Origin: Actinomycetes bacterium | Lineage (GTDB): Bacteria; Actinomycetota; Acidimicrobiia; Acidimicrobiales; Acidimicrobilacustridaceae | Assembly (NCBI GenBank): GCA_029782145.1 | Contig: JAKOVH010000026.1 | Location: 427,389-491,388 of the forward strand | DNA: 64,000 bases | Reading direction: 5' to 3' | Shown here: positions 16,299-25,847 of the stretch, one piece after another | Layout: each line of letters starts with the position of its first letter | How positions within the stretch are numbered: position 1 is the first letter of the stretch | Made by a program: the position numbers and the translations under genes | Notes under the pieces: model-generated | Databases searched by the model: none | The model's input: the letters and a program-made list of their open reading frames with translations, nothing else | Told to the model about the DNA's origin: nothing

Positions 16299-17372
16299 GT
16301 GACCGGGGCGGTCGACTGGTCGTTCGCCGAGTGGGTGGCCGTGCGCGCCGCCGGCCGGGAGCCCTTCGCCGAGAGCTACCACTACGACTCGCTGCGCCCC
16401 GACTTCGACCGCCTCACCGCCCGCGCCGAGGACCTCGTCGCCGCCGAGACCGGCCTGCGGTCCCTCGCCGGCCCGGCACGGGCCCGGGTCACCGACCGGG
16501 CCGGGTGGATCCGGGCGAACATCTCGTCGTTCCAGCGCCTGCTGCGCCCGCTGCTCGAGAAGTTCGACGACCGCATCACCAACAGCCTCGCTGCCCCGCT
16601 GACCACCCGGCTGGCCGGCGCCGAGCTGGGCATGGTCCTCGGGTGGATGTCCACCCGGGTCCTCGGCCAGTACGACCTGCTGGTGATCGAGGAGGAGAAC
16701 CCCCACGAGCAGGACGTCGTCTACTACGTGGGGCCAAACGTGCTCGCCCTCGAGAAGCAGTACGCCTTCCCCCCGGAGGAGTTCCGCCTGTGGCTGGCCC
16801 TGCACGAGGTCACCCACCGGGCGCAGTTCACCGGGGTGCCGTGGCTCCGCGAGCACTTCATCGGTCTGGTCCACGAGACCCTCGGCGCCGTCGACCCGGA
16901 CCCGAAGCGCCTGCTCGACGCCGTCAACCGGCTCGGTGACGCCATCCGCCAGGGGCGCAACCCACTGGCCGACGGCGGCATCGTCAACATCTTCGCCAGC
17001 CCGGAGCAGCGGTCGGTCCTCGACCGGGTGAGCGGGCTCATGAGCCTGCTCGAGGGCCACGGCGACGTCACGATGGATCGCGCCGGCGAGGGCCTCGTGC
17101 CCAGCGCCGACCGGTTCGGGCGGGTGCTGCGCCAGCGTCGCGAGTCGGCCAAGGGCCTCACCCGCCTGGTCCAGCAGCTGATCGGCCTGGAGGCCAAGCT
17201 CAGCCAGTACGCCCAGGGCGAGGCGTTCATCGCCGAGGTCGAGCGGGCCGGCGGGCCGCACCTGCTCGCCCGGGCATGGGAGCAGGCGGACAACCTCCCC
17301 AGCCTGGTCGAGATCCGTGAGCCGCACCGCTGGATCGAGCGGATGGGCGCGGCGCTCCCCGCCGCTGGCTGA
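16299..17372 (+). CDS. DUF2342 zincin (zinc-dependent metalloprotease-like protein)
   Basis: 357 residues from the GTG at 16299. It has the zinc-binding HEVTH (HExxH) motif around residue 169 and the family's second conserved segment LLEGHGDVTMD (~250). Other landmarks are DWSFAEWVAVRAA at the start and QYDLLVIEEE. Such proteins are annotated as F420-biosynthesis-associated or DUF2342 metalloproteases. In mycobacteria the homologue likewise sits directly before tilS (recalled). Activity is not proven. A cytoplasmic location is likely, since no signal peptide is visible. Confidence 0.85.
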   Translation: MTGAVDWSFAEWVAVRAAGREPFAESYHYDSLRPDFDRLTARAEDLVAAETGLRSLAGPARARVTDRAGWIRANISSFQRLLRPLLEKFDDRITNSLAAPLTTRLAGAELGMVLGWMSTRVLGQYDLLVIEEENPHEQDVVYYVGPNVLALEKQYAFPPEEFRLWLALHEVTHRAQFTGVPWLREHFIGLVHETLGAVDPDPKRLLDAVNRLGDAIRQGRNPLADGGIVNIFASPEQRSVLDRVSGLMSLLEGHGDVTMDRAGEGLVPSADRFGRVLRQRRESAKGLTRLVQQLIGLEAKLSQYAQGEAFIAEVERAGGPHLLARAWEQADNLPSLVEIREPHRWIERMGAALPAAG

Positions 17373-17387
17373 CCCGGGGCGGCCTGC

Positions 17388-18278
17388 GTGGACCGCGCCG
17401 AGCTGTTGTCGCGCTGCACGTTCCCGCCGGCGGGCACCTCTGTGGTCTGCGGCGTGTCGGGTGGTGCCGACTCCCTGGCGCTGCTCGTCCTGGCCACCGC
17501 CGCCGGGTGCCGGGTCACCGCCGTGCACGTCGACCACGGCCTGCGGCCCGGTTCGGCCGACGAGGCCGAGGTGGTGGCGGCCGCCGCCCGCCGCTACGGC
17601 GCCGCCTTCCGCAGCGACTCGGTGGCGGTGGTCCCGGGGCCCAACCTCGAGGCCCGGGCCCGGGCCGCCCGCCTCGCCGTGCTGGGCCACGACGCCGCTC
17701 TCGGCCACACGGCCGACGACCGGGCCGAGACGGTGCTGGTGAACCTCCTGCGGGGCGCCGGCCTCGACGGGCTGGCCGGCATCCGCCCGGGGCCCCGCCA
17801 CCCCATCCTGTCGCTGCGCCGCGGCGAGACCGTCGCCCTGTGCCGGGCCGAAGGCCTCGAGCCGGTGCACGACCCCTCCAACCTCGACCCGTCGTTCGTG
17901 CGCAACCGGGTGCGCCACGAGGTCCTGCCCCTGCTCGCCGACGTCGCCGGCCGCGACGTCGTCGCCCTCCTCGACCGACAGGCCGACCTCGCCGCCGACG
18001 CCTCGGACCACCTGCGCTCCGAGGCGCAGGCCGTCGAGGTCACCGACGCCCGGGCCCTCCGGGCCTCACCGCCCGCCGTCGCCCGGGTCGCGATCCGTGA
18101 GTGGCTGCGAGCCGACCACCCCGAGCGCCACCCGCCGGACGCGGCAACGGTCGAGCGGGTCCTCGCCGTGGCCAGGGGCGAGGCGGTGGCCACCGACGTC
18201 GGACGCGGCCGCCGGGTGCGCCGCTCCGCCGGCCGCCTGGCCCTCGTCGCTTCGGACGTCCCGACCGGCCTCGGGTAA
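17388..18278 (+). CDS. tilS: tRNA(Ile)-lysidine synthetase
   Basis: 296 residues from the GTG at 17388. The PP-loop is VCGVSGGADSLALLVLA (SGGxDS), followed by AVHVDHGLRPGS, LGHTADDRAETVLVNLLRGAGLDGLAGI and NRVRHEVLPLL, all typical for TilS. The enzyme attaches lysine to cytidine 34 of tRNA-Ile(CAU) with ATP, changing AUG to AUA reading. It is the short actinobacterial form, without the C-terminal extension of the E. coli enzyme. The next gene, hpt, begins 11 bases later. Confidence 0.93.
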   Translation: MDRAELLSRCTFPPAGTSVVCGVSGGADSLALLVLATAAGCRVTAVHVDHGLRPGSADEAEVVAAAARRYGAAFRSDSVAVVPGPNLEARARAARLAVLGHDAALGHTADDRAETVLVNLLRGAGLDGLAGIRPGPRHPILSLRRGETVALCRAEGLEPVHDPSNLDPSFVRNRVRHEVLPLLADVAGRDVVALLDRQADLAADASDHLRSEAQAVEVTDARALRASPPAVARVAIREWLRADHPERHPPDAATVERVLAVARGEAVATDVGRGRRVRRSAGRLALVASDVPTGLG

Positions 18279-18289
18279 CGTCGCCGGCC

Positions 18290-18868
18290 GTGCCCGGAGC
18301 GAGCGACCGCCCTCACCTCACACCCGACGACGATCCCGATCTCGGTGAGATCGTGGTCACCGAGGAGGCCCTCGCCCGGCGCCTCGCCGAGCTGGGCGCA
18401 GAGATCACCCGCGACTACCAGGGTCGGTCCCCACTGCTCATCTGCGTGCTGAAGGGCGCGGTGATGTTCATGGCCGACCTGGCCCGCCACGTCGAGCTGC
18501 CGGTGGAGCTCGACTTCATGGCCGTGTCGTCCTACGGCAGCGCCACCAAGTCGAGCGGCGTGGTGCGCATCGTGAAGGACCTCGACATCGACCTGGGCGG
18601 CCGGGACGTGATCGTCGTCGAGGACATCGTCGACAGCGGCCTCACGCTCAACTACCTGCTCAAGAACCTGGCCTCCCGCGACCCCGCGAGCCTCGAGGTG
18701 TGCGCCCTGCTGCTGAAGGAGGGCCAGCAGAAGGCCGAACCGCCGCTGCGCTACGTCGGCTTCCGCCTGCCGAACACCTTCCTCGTGGGCTACGGCCTCG
18801 ACGTGGCCGAGCGGTACCGCAACCTCCGCGACATCCGCACCTTCGTCGGCGAGGTCGGCGGCCGCTGA
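18290..18868 (+). CDS. hpt: Hypoxanthine phosphoribosyltransferase
   Basis: 192 residues; I choose the GTG at 18290, since the open frame upstream lies inside tilS. Typical segments are [30 protein letters not shown], the PRPP-binding [18 protein letters not shown] (EDIVDSGxT) and [13 protein letters not shown]. It salvages hypoxanthine and guanine to IMP and GMP. The tilS-hpt-ftsH order is conserved in bacteria from Bacillus to mycobacteria. Confidence 0.94.
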   Translation: MPGASDRPHLTPDDDPDLGEIVVTEEALARRLAELGAEITRDYQGRSPLLICVLKGAVMFMADLARHVELPVELDFMAVSSYGSATKSSGVVRIVKDLDIDLGGRDVIVVEDIVDSGLTLNYLLKNLASRDPASLEVCALLLKEGQQKAEPPLRYVGFRLPNTFLVGYGLDVAERYRNLRDIRTFVGEVGGR

Positions 18869-18918
18869 CCCTGCGTCGGCCCCGCCGACGTGGCTGTCGT
18901 CCCCCGCCGGTACCCTCG

Positions 18919-20838
18919 ATGCCCGTGATCCCCGACCGATCCGCTCGTGGCCGGCGCCGGTGGCTCCTGCCGCTGCTCGCCGTGGTCCTGGCCGCCGCCG
19001 CGGTGATCGCCGTGCAGGTCCTGCGCGCCGGCGACGACCGCACCGACCTCGACCTCGGCGCGTACGAGGCCAGGCTGGCCAGCGGAGAGGTGCGCACCGC
19101 CGACGTGCTCGACCGGTCCCACGCGGTGGAGGGCGAGCTCACCGACGGCACCCGCTACCGGGTCGACTACCCGGCCGACTACACCGAGGCCCTCACCACC
19201 AAGATCCTCGCCGCCCAGGTCGAGCTCGACACCGACGCCCAGAAGCCGTCGCTGTGGAGCTCCGTGCTCGTGCAGCTCCTGCCCGTGGCGCTGCTCATCG
19301 GGGCGTTCGTGTGGCTGCTGTCGACCATGAACGGCGGGGCCAACCTCCTGCGCTTCGGCAAGGCCCGGGCCCGGCGGCACAACCGCGACACCCCCACGGT
19401 GACCTTCGCCGACGTGGCCGGCTGCGACGAAGCGGTCGAGGAGCTGAGCGAGATCCGCGACTTCCTGGCCGAGCCCGAGCGGTTCCAGGCCATGGGGGCC
19501 AAGATCCCCAAGGGCGTGCTGCTGTTCGGGCCCCCGGGCACCGGCAAGACGCTGCTGGCCCGGGCCGTGGCGGGGGAGGCCGGTGCTCCGTTCTTCTCGA
19601 TCTCCGGCTCGGACTTCGTCGAGATGTTCGTCGGTGTCGGCGCCAGCCGGGTGCGCGACCTGTTCGAGCAGGCCAAGCAGGAGGCGCCGGCGATCATCTT
19701 CGTCGACGAGATCGACGCGGTGGGCCGCCACCGCGGCACGGGCACCGGCGGCGGCCACGACGAGCGCGAGCAGACGCTGAACCAGCTGCTGGTCGAGATG
19801 GACGGCTTCGACCCGGCGGCCGGCGTCATCCTCATCGCCGCCACCAACCGCCCCGACATCCTCGACCCGGCCCTGCTGCGTCCGGGCCGCTTCGACCGCC
19901 AGATCGTCATCGACCAGCCCGACCTCGCCGGCCGGCGGGCCATCCTCGACGTCCACGCACGGGGCAAGCCGCTCGGGCCCGACGTCGACCTCGGCGTGCT
20001 CGCCCGCCGCACACCCGGGTTCACCGGCGCCGACCTCGCCAACATGTTGAACGAGGCGGCGCTGCTCGCCACCCGGCGGGGCGAGAGCAGCATCTCCATG
20101 GCCGAGTGCGAGGAGGCCATCGACCGGCTCCTCGCCGGGGCCGAGCGCAAGAGCCGGGTGATGTCCGAGCGCGAGAAGCGGGTGATCGCCTACCACGAGG
20201 CCGGCCACGCCCTGGTCGGCCACGTGCTGCCCAACACCGACCCCATCCACAAGGTCTCGATCATCGCCCGGGGCCGGGCCCTGGGCTGGACGCTCGCCCT
20301 GCCCACCGAGGACCGCCTGCTGCGCACCCGGGCCGAGCTGCTCGACGAGATGGCGATGCTGCTCGGGGGGCGCACCGCCGAGGAGCTCATCTTCGGCGAC
20401 CCCACCACCGGCGCAGCCAACGACATCGAGCGGGCCACCCAGATCGCCCGGGCCATGGTCACCCAGTACGGCATGAGCGAGGCGCTCGGCCCGCAGCACC
20501 TCGGCCGGCGGGCGGGGGAGCCGTTCCTCGGCCGGGAGACGCCGGGCGAGCCCGACCACGGGCCCGAGGTGGCGGCCGCCATCGACGCCGAGGTCGCCCG
20601 CCTGCTGAGCGAGGCCCGGGCCGAGTCCCGCGAGATCCTCACGCTGCGCCGGGCCACCCTCGACCGGCTCGCCGACGCCCTGGTGGAGCACGAGACGCTC
20701 GGCGATCCGGAGCTGCTGGCCCTGCTCTCCGATGGCGAGGTCCCGTCGGCCAGGGGGAATGAACCCCGGCCCTCCGACGCTGCTACCCCCCAGGACCGGC
20801 CCGAAGCCGGGCTGACCCCGGGGGAGCAGCAGGCATGA
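18919..20838 (+). CDS. ftsH: ATP-dependent membrane zinc metalloprotease FtsH
   Basis: 639 residues from the ATG at 18919. Two N-terminal membrane helices (about 13-35 and 113-135) flank a short periplasmic domain. The AAA domain has Walker A GPPGTGKT (~203), Walker [10 protein letters not shown] and the second region of homology RPGRFDRQ. The protease domain has the zinc site HEAGH (~425) and a downstream [11 protein letters not shown]sp. The hexamer degrades misfolded or regulatory membrane and cytosolic proteins. The tail is acidic/Pro-rich and its stop overlaps the folE start by 4 bases. Confidence 0.95.
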   Translation: MPVIPDRSARGRRRWLLPLLAVVLAAAAVIAVQVLRAGDDRTDLDLGAYEARLASGEVRTADVLDRSHAVEGELTDGTRYRVDYPADYTEALTTKILAAQVELDTDAQKPSLWSSVLVQLLPVALLIGAFVWLLSTMNGGANLLRFGKARARRHNRDTPTVTFADVAGCDEAVEELSEIRDFLAEPERFQAMGAKIPKGVLLFGPPGTGKTLLARAVAGEAGAPFFSISGSDFVEMFVGVGASRVRDLFEQAKQEAPAIIFVDEIDAVGRHRGTGTGGGHDEREQTLNQLLVEMDGFDPAAGVILIAATNRPDILDPALLRPGRFDRQIVIDQPDLAGRRAILDVHARGKPLGPDVDLGVLARRTPGFTGADLANMLNEAALLATRRGESSISMAECEEAIDRLLAGAERKSRVMSEREKRVIAYHEAGHALVGHVLPNTDPIHKVSIIARGRALGWTLALPTEDRLLRTRAELLDEMAMLLGGRTAEELIFGDPTTGAANDIERATQIARAMVTQYGMSEALGPQHLGRRAGEPFLGRETPGEPDHGPEVAAAIDAEVARLLSEARAESREILTLRRATLDRLADALVEHETLGDPELLALLSDGEVPSARGNEPRPSDAATPQDRPEAGLTPGEQQA

Positions 20839-21515
20839 CCGACCAGATCCTCGGCATCGACACCCACGACCTGCGGCCGCTCGGCGACACGGCCGTGTCG
20901 GCGCCGTCCCACCCCGCCGCCCCCCGCCAGGAGCGTTCCCCGTTGCCACCAGTCGACCTGCCCCGGATCGCCGCCGCCGTGCGGGAGATCCTCGTCGCCA
21001 TCGGCGAGGACCCCGACCGTGACGGCCTGCTGGACACGCCGATGCGCGTGGCGCGCATGTACGAAGAGGTCTTCTCCGGCCTGCGGGAGGACCCGGACTC
21101 GCACCTGCAGGTGATGTTCGAGGCCAACCACGACGAGATGGTGATGGTCCGCGACATCCCGCTCACCTCCATGTGCGAGCACCACCTGGTGCCGTTCATG
21201 GGCAAGGCCCACGTCGCCTACATCCCCAACGAGGACGGCCGGGTCACGGGCCTGTCGAAGCTGGCCCGCCTGGTCGACGCCTACGCCAAGCGGCCCCAGG
21301 TGCAGGAGCGGCTCACCGCCCAGATCGCCGACGAGATCGAGCGCACCCTCCAGCCCCAGGGCGTGCTGGTGGTCATCGAGGCCGAGCACCTGTGCATGTC
21401 GATGCGTGGTGTGCGCAAGCCCGGCGCGTCGACGGTCACCTCGGCCGTGCGCGGGCAGTTCCGCGACAGCACCGCCACCCGCTTCGAGGCCATGCGCTTC
21501 ATCGAGCGCTCCTAG
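20835..21515 (+). CDS. folE: GTP cyclohydrolase I
   Basis: 226 residues, start ATG at 20835 overlapping the ftsH stop. It contains the zinc-binding [18 protein letters not shown] (Cys and His ligands), [27 protein letters not shown] and [19 protein letters not shown]. It converts GTP to 7,8-dihydroneopterin triphosphate, the first committed step of folate synthesis, and opens the folate gene run folE-folP-(phosphatase-like)-folB-folK. The first ~40 residues are a Pro/Ala-rich extension. Confidence 0.95.
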   Translation: MTDQILGIDTHDLRPLGDTAVSAPSHPAAPRQERSPLPPVDLPRIAAAVREILVAIGEDPDRDGLLDTPMRVARMYEEVFSGLREDPDSHLQVMFEANHDEMVMVRDIPLTSMCEHHLVPFMGKAHVAYIPNEDGRVTGLSKLARLVDAYAKRPQVQERLTAQIADEIERTLQPQGVLVVIEAEHLCMSMRGVRKPGASTVTSAVRGQFRDSTATRFEAMRFIERS

Positions 21516-21536
21516 CGCCCGTCTAGCCTCCCGCCC

Positions 21537-22316
21537 GTGCTTCCCCTCGTCATGGGCATCGTGAACGTCACCCCGGACTCCTTCAGCGACGGCGGGCGCT
21601 TCTTCGACCCCGACCAGGCGATCGCCCACGGTCGGCAGCTGCTGGCGGAGGGCGCCGCCGTGCTCGACGTGGGTGGCGAGTCCACCCGACCGGGAGCCGA
21701 CCCCGTGCCCCTCGACGAGGAGCTGCGGCGCGTGCTTCCCGTGGTGGAGGCCCTGTCCGCCCATGGCCGGGTCAGCGTCGACACCCGCAAGCCGGAGGTG
21801 GCGCGCGCCGCGGTGGCCGCCGGCGCCACGCTCGTCAACGACGTGTCGGCCACGCTGTGGCCGGTGGCCGCCGAGCTGGGCGTCGGCTGGGTCGCCATGC
21901 ACATGCGCGGCGAGCCCGCCACCATGCAGACCGACCCCCACTACGACGACGTCGTGGGCGAGGTCGTGGACTTCCTGGAGCAGCGGGCGACCACCGCCGC
22001 CGAGGCAGGCGTGCGGGAGGTCTGGGTCGACCCGGGCATCGGGTTCGGCAAGACCCTCGAGCACAACCTGGCGCTGCTCGCCCACCTCGACCGCATCGTG
22101 GCGCTCGGCTGGCCGGTGCTGGTCGGCACCAGCCGCAAGGGCTTCCTGGGGCGGCTGTTGACCGCCTCCGACGGGTCGGCCACCCCGGTGCCGCCCGACG
22201 ACCGGCTGGCCGGCTCCCTCGCCACCGAGGTGTGGGCGATGCACCGGGGCGCGGCCATGGTGAGGGCCCACGACGTCGAGGCCGCCGTGCAGGCCTCGCG
22301 AGTCGTGGCAGCATGA
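21537..22316 (+). CDS. folP: Dihydropteroate synthase
   Basis: 259 residues from a GTG at 21537. Motifs: VMGIVNVTPDSFSDGG (pterin/phosphate binding), LDVGGESTRPGADPV, VSVDTRKPEVA, WVAMHMRGEPATMQ, VWVDPGIGFGKTLEHN and LVGTSRKGFLG. It joins p-aminobenzoate to the pterin pyrophosphate and is the sulfonamide target. The stop overlaps the next gene's start (ATGA), implying coupled translation. Confidence 0.95.
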   Translation: MLPLVMGIVNVTPDSFSDGGRFFDPDQAIAHGRQLLAEGAAVLDVGGESTRPGADPVPLDEELRRVLPVVEALSAHGRVSVDTRKPEVARAAVAAGATLVNDVSATLWPVAAELGVGWVAMHMRGEPATMQTDPHYDDVVGEVVDFLEQRATTAAEAGVREVWVDPGIGFGKTLEHNLALLAHLDRIVALGWPVLVGTSRKGFLGRLLTASDGSATPVPPDDRLAGSLATEVWAMHRGAAMVRAHDVEAAVQASRVVAA

Positions 22317-22834
22317 GCGCCGTGGCCAGCAAGGGCAAATGGGCCCAGGGCATCCGCCCTCGCAACTTCCACTGGGTGATCGCCGACCGCCTCGCCGTGT
22401 GCGAGCGGCCCGGCGGCTACGGCGCCAACCACCGCAAGGTGCGTCGCCAGGAGGAGATCATCTGGGTGCGCGAGCAGGGCTTCACCTGCGTGATCTCGGT
22501 GATCGGCGCGCCACACAACCTGCACAACTACGACGAGATGGGCGTGGTGTGGCGGCACCGCCCGGTGCCCGACGACGAGCTGGCGAGCTACGAGCTCGGC
22601 CTGTTCACCGAGCTGCGGGAGATGCTCCAGGCCGGCGAGCGCATCCTCGTCCACGGTGAGGAGCTCGGCGATCGGGTGTGCGGCCTCATCGCCGGCTACC
22701 TCCTCTGGAACCGCCTGGTCGACACCGCCCCCCACACCGTCACGGTCATCGAGCGGCTCACCCAGCGCCAGCTCGGGCCGACGGGCCGGGAGCTGGTCGC
22801 GGTGGCCGCGACCCTGCCTCCGCCGCAGGACTGA
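22313..22834 (+). CDS. Dual-specificity-phosphatase-like protein with altered active site
   Basis: 173 residues, start ATG at 22313 overlapping the folP stop. The fold reads like a small DSP/tyrosine phosphatase: NFHWVIADRLAVCERPGG at the start, WVREQGFTCVISVIG, VPDDELASYELG, then the P-loop region ILVHGEELGDRVCGLIAGYLL. In true enzymes this loop is HCxxxxxR. Here it is HG-EELGD-R: spacing and Arg are kept, but the nucleophilic Cys is Gly. It is therefore predicted not to act as a cysteine phosphatase. Its place between folP and folB suggests a folate-linked or regulatory binding role; that is inference. Confidence 0.7.
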   Translation: MSAVASKGKWAQGIRPRNFHWVIADRLAVCERPGGYGANHRKVRRQEEIIWVREQGFTCVISVIGAPHNLHNYDEMGVVWRHRPVPDDELASYELGLFTELREMLQAGERILVHGEELGDRVCGLIAGYLLWNRLVDTAPHTVTVIERLTQRQLGPTGRELVAVAATLPPPQD

Positions 22835-22850
22835 CGGGACCCGTCCGCCG

Positions 22851-23219
22851 ATGGCACCAACCGATCGCATCGAGCTGCGGGGCCTGGTCCTCAGCGGCAT
22901 CTGCGGCGCCCTGCCCGAGGAGCGCGAGCGCGCCCAGCCCCTCGAGATCGACCTCGACGTGGTGGCCGACCTGGCGCCGGCGGGCGCCTCCGACGACCTC
23001 GACGACACCCTCGACTACGGGGCCATCGCCGCCGTTGTCGAGGAGGTCGTCGCCCACCTGCGGCCCGTCCTGCTCGAGCACCTGGCCCAGGCCCTCGCCG
23101 ACGCGGTGCTCTCCGAACCCCGGGCGCGCGCCGTCACCGTGTCGGTGCGCAAGCTGCGCCCGCCGGTGCCCCAGGTCATGGCCACCTCGGGTGTGCGCAT
23201 CACCAGGGAGCGCGGGTGA
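22851..23219 (+). CDS. folB: Dihydroneopterin aldolase
   Basis: 122 residues from the ATG at 22851. Family features: DRIELRGLVLSGICGALPEERERAQPLEIDLDV at the start (an equivalent of the G-x-x-xEE pattern), DDTLDYGAIAAVVEEVV and a C-terminal VTVSVRKLRPPVPQ (the conserved Lys-Pro stretch). It cleaves 7,8-dihydroneopterin to 6-hydroxymethyl-dihydropterin and glycolaldehyde, forming an octamer in known cases. The stop overlaps the GTG of folK. Confidence 0.93.
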   Translation: MAPTDRIELRGLVLSGICGALPEERERAQPLEIDLDVVADLAPAGASDDLDDTLDYGAIAAVVEEVVAHLRPVLLEHLAQALADAVLSEPRARAVTVSVRKLRPPVPQVMATSGVRITRERG

Positions 23220-23683
23220 CCCGAGCCTTCCTGGGCCTCGGCTCGAACATGGGCGACTCGTGGGCCCTGCTGCGCGACGCCGTCGGCTCTCTGGCGGGGG
23301 TCGTCGCCGTGTCGCCGGTCTACCGCACCGACCCGGTCGGTGGGCCGGGGGGGCAGTCGCCGTTCCTCAACATCGTCGTGGAGATCGACACCGAGCTGAC
23401 CCCTCGCCAGCTGCTCGGCGTGTGCCACCGCTTGGAGTCCGCCGCCGACCGGGTGCGCACGGTGCGCTGGGGGCCCCGCACCCTCGACGTCGACATCCTC
23501 TGGATCGACGGCGTCACCGTCGACGAGCCCGACCTGCAGGTGCCGCACCCCCGCATGCGCCAGCGGCGCTTCGTGATGGCCCCGCTGGCCGACATCGCCC
23601 CCGACCTGGCCGGTGACGCCTGGCGCGACCGGGCCGAGGGCCACGTGCACCGCCTCGGCCCCCTCGACGCCCGGCCCGGCTGA
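23216..23683 (+). CDS. folK: 2-amino-4-hydroxy-6-hydroxymethyldihydropteridine pyrophosphokinase
   Basis: 155 residues, start GTG at 23216 inside the folB stop. HPPK signatures are present: AFLGLGSNMGDSWALLRDAV, VYRTDPVGGPGGQSPFLNIVVEIDT, RWGPRTLDVDILWIDG (the RxxRxxDxDxL Mg/ATP motif) and VPHPRMRQRRFVMAPLADI. It pyrophosphorylates hydroxymethyl-dihydropterin for FolP. The DUF3180 gene that follows folK in mycobacteria (recalled) is missing here. Confidence 0.94.
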   Translation: MTRAFLGLGSNMGDSWALLRDAVGSLAGVVAVSPVYRTDPVGGPGGQSPFLNIVVEIDTELTPRQLLGVCHRLESAADRVRTVRWGPRTLDVDILWIDGVTVDEPDLQVPHPRMRQRRFVMAPLADIAPDLAGDAWRDRAEGHVHRLGPLDARPG

Positions 23684-23696
23684 CGGGGCAGCGACG

Positions 23697-24497
23697 ATGG
23701 GCGAGACGGGACGGCGCTCGCTGCGGGTCATCGGTCCCGGGAGGGCCGGCTCGGCCCTCGCCGCGGCGTTGGCCGGCGTCGGGTGGGCGGTCGCGGAGCC
23801 GGTGCGCCGCGGCGACGACCCCTCGACCGCCGCCGAGGGCGTCGACCTGCTGGTGATCGCCACGCCCGACGCGGCCATCGCCGACGTCGCCGCCTCGGTC
23901 AGGCCGGTGCCGGCCACGGTGGTCGCCCACCTCGCCGGCTCGCTGGGCCTCGACGTGCTCGCCCCGCACCCTCGGCGGGCCGCGCTGCACCCGCTGGTGT
24001 CGCTCCCCGACACCGAGACGGGTGCTCGCCGGCTGGCGTCGGGCGCCTGGTTCGCCGTGGCGGGCGAGCCGGCCGCCGCCCTCGCCGTGGTCGAGCAGGT
24101 GGTCGCCGACCTCGACGGCCGCTCGTTCACCGTGGCCGACGCCGACCGGGCCGCCTACCACGCCGCCGCGGCGATCGCCTCGAACCACCTGGTGGCCCTG
24201 CTGGGCCAGGTCGAACGGGTCGCGGCCAGCGCCGGGGTGCCGCTCGAGGCCTACCTCGACCTGGTGCGGGCGACCCTCGACAACGTGGCCGAGATGGGCC
24301 CACGGGGCGCCCTCACCGGCCCGGTGGCGCGGGGCGACTGGGCGACGGTCGAGCGGCACCGGACCGCGCTGGCGCCCGAGGAGCTGGCGGCCTACGACGC
24401 CATGGTCGACGCCGCCCGCCGGCTCGTCGCCCCCGCCGTCACCGCGGACGACGACGACGCCAGCGACGACGACGAGGAGGTCCGATGGAGGTCGTGA
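23697..24497 (+). CDS. Rossmann-like/DUF2520 protein upstream of panC
   Basis: 266 residues from the ATG at 23697. An N-terminal NAD(P)-type fold (RVIGPGRAGSALAAALAGVGW, a GxGxxG-like loop) precedes LVIATPDAAIADVA, HLAGSLGLDVLAP, HPRRAALHPLVSLPD and a helical DUF2520 domain (YHAAAAIASNHLVALLGQVERV). The fold resembles ketopantoate reductase or prephenate dehydrogenase relatives. It almost always precedes panC in actinobacteria, so an oxidoreductase step linked to pantothenate is suspected but unproven. The acidic Asp-rich tail overlaps the panC start by 13 bases. Confidence 0.85.
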   Translation: MGETGRRSLRVIGPGRAGSALAAALAGVGWAVAEPVRRGDDPSTAAEGVDLLVIATPDAAIADVAASVRPVPATVVAHLAGSLGLDVLAPHPRRAALHPLVSLPDTETGARRLASGAWFAVAGEPAAALAVVEQVVADLDGRSFTVADADRAAYHAAAAIASNHLVALLGQVERVAASAGVPLEAYLDLVRATLDNVAEMGPRGALTGPVARGDWATVERHRTALAPEELAAYDAMVDAARRLVAPAVTADDDDASDDDEEVRWRS

Positions 24498-25339
24498 GCA
24501 CCAAGGCCGAGCTGCGGCGCCGTCTCGACGAGGCCCGAGCCGCAGGGCGCCGGGTCGGGCTCGTGCCAACGATGGGGGCGCTCCACGACGGTCACCTGTC
24601 GCTGGTCCGGGCGGCGCGCGCCGAGTGCGACGTCGTCGCCCTCACCATCTTCGTGAACCCGCTGCAGTTCGCCGCCGGGGAGGACCTCGACGCCTACCCC
24701 CGCCCGCTCGAGCGCGACCTCGACCTCGCCGAGCAGGCCGGCGCCACCATCGCCTTCACCCCCACGGTCGAGGAGATGTACCCGCGGCCCGCGGCCACCA
24801 CGGTGCACGTGGCCGGCCTCACCGCGTCGATGGAGGGAGCCGCTCGGCCCACCCACTTCGACGGCGTCACCACCGTGGTGGCCAAGCTGTTCACCATCGC
24901 CGGGCCGTGCCGGGCCTACTTCGGCGAGAAGGACTTCCAGCAGCTGGCGGTGGTCCGGCGCATGGCCGCCGACCTCGACCAACCGGTCACGGTCGTCGGC
25001 TGCCCGATCGTGCGCGAACCCGACGGGCTCGCCATGTCGAGCCGCAACGTGTACCTGACGGCCGAGGAGCGCTCGGTCGCCACGGTGCTCAACCGTGCCC
25101 TGCACGCCGGCGCCGCGCTCGTCGAGGCCGGCGAGCGCGACCCCGGCACCGTGGCCGAGCGCATGGCGGCCGTCATCGGCGACGAGCCGAGGGCGCGCCT
25201 CGACTACGCCGAGGTCGTCGACCCGGACACCCTCGAACGGCCGGCCCGCCTCGAGCCCGGGTCGACCGTCCGGTTGCTGGTGGCTGCGGGTTTGGGGACG
25301 CCCAGGTTGCTGGATAACCTCGCGGTGCTCGTGCCGTAG
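24485..25339 (+). CDS. panC: Pantothenate synthetase
   Basis: 284 residues, start ATG at 24485. Signatures: VGLVPTMGALHDGHLSLVRAA (ATP-binding HxGH), TIFVNPLQFAAGEDLDAYPR, FDGVTTVVAKLFTI, YFGEKDFQQLAVVRRM and IVREPDGLAMSSRNVYL (KMSKS-like). It ligates pantoate to beta-alanine with ATP. It overlaps the DUF2520 gene and is followed 57 bases later by panD, which supplies beta-alanine. Confidence 0.95.
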   Translation: MEVVSTKAELRRRLDEARAAGRRVGLVPTMGALHDGHLSLVRAARAECDVVALTIFVNPLQFAAGEDLDAYPRPLERDLDLAEQAGATIAFTPTVEEMYPRPAATTVHVAGLTASMEGAARPTHFDGVTTVVAKLFTIAGPCRAYFGEKDFQQLAVVRRMAADLDQPVTVVGCPIVREPDGLAMSSRNVYLTAEERSVATVLNRALHAGAALVEAGERDPGTVAERMAAVIGDEPRARLDYAEVVDPDTLERPARLEPGSTVRLLVAAGLGTPRLLDNLAVLVP

Positions 25340-25396
25340 CGCGAGCTCCTTCCCGTAAGGCGACCCGTCGAGGCGCCAAGCACTCGAGGAGACGAC

Positions 25397-25789
25397 GTGC
25401 ACCGTCGCATGATGAAGTCCAAGATCCACCGCGCGCGGGTCACCGACGCGAACCTCCACTACGTGGGCTCCATCACCCTCGACACCCGGCTCATGGAGCT
25501 CGCCGACATCCGCGAGTGGGAGCAGGTGCAGGTCGTCGACATCGACAACGGCGCCCGCTTCGAGACCTACGCCATCCCGGGCGGCCGTGGCGACGTGTGC
25601 CTCAACGGGGCGGCGGCCCGCCTGGTGCAGCCCGGCGACCGGGTCATCATCATCACCTACGGCGACTACGACGACGCCGAGCTCGAGGGCTACGAGCCCC
25701 GGGTGGTGCACGTCGACGCCTCCAACCGCCCGGTCGACGAGACCACCGCCGCCGAGCTGGCGACCCTCGAGGTCGGCCTCCGCTCCTGA
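25397..25789 (+). CDS. panD: Aspartate 1-decarboxylase
   Basis: 130 residues from the GTG at 25397. The enzyme is made as a pro-protein that cleaves itself at a Gly-Ser bond, here in [10 protein letters not shown] (Ser near residue 26), to give the pyruvoyl cofactor. Further family landmarks are [40 protein letters not shown] and [13 protein letters not shown]. It makes beta-alanine for PanC. The first residues [11 protein letters not shown] suggest that an internal ATG (25409) is also a possible start. Confidence 0.94.
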   Translation: MHRRMMKSKIHRARVTDANLHYVGSITLDTRLMELADIREWEQVQVVDIDNGARFETYAIPGGRGDVCLNGAAARLVQPGDRVIIITYGDYDDAELEGYEPRVVHVDASNRPVDETTAAELATLEVGLRS

Positions 25790-25847
25790 CGGCAGGCGGC
25801 CCGGGTCGAGTGGGTCGGCCCGGCCGGCGCGCGCCAGACTGCCCGAC

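Noticed and set aside
18790..20949. 719-codon antisense frame across ftsH
   Set aside because: Antisense to FtsH, with no independent ribosome site or motif.
22313..22834. Active tyrosine phosphatase annotation
   Set aside because: The required Cys is Gly in the P-loop, so naming it an active phosphatase is not supported.
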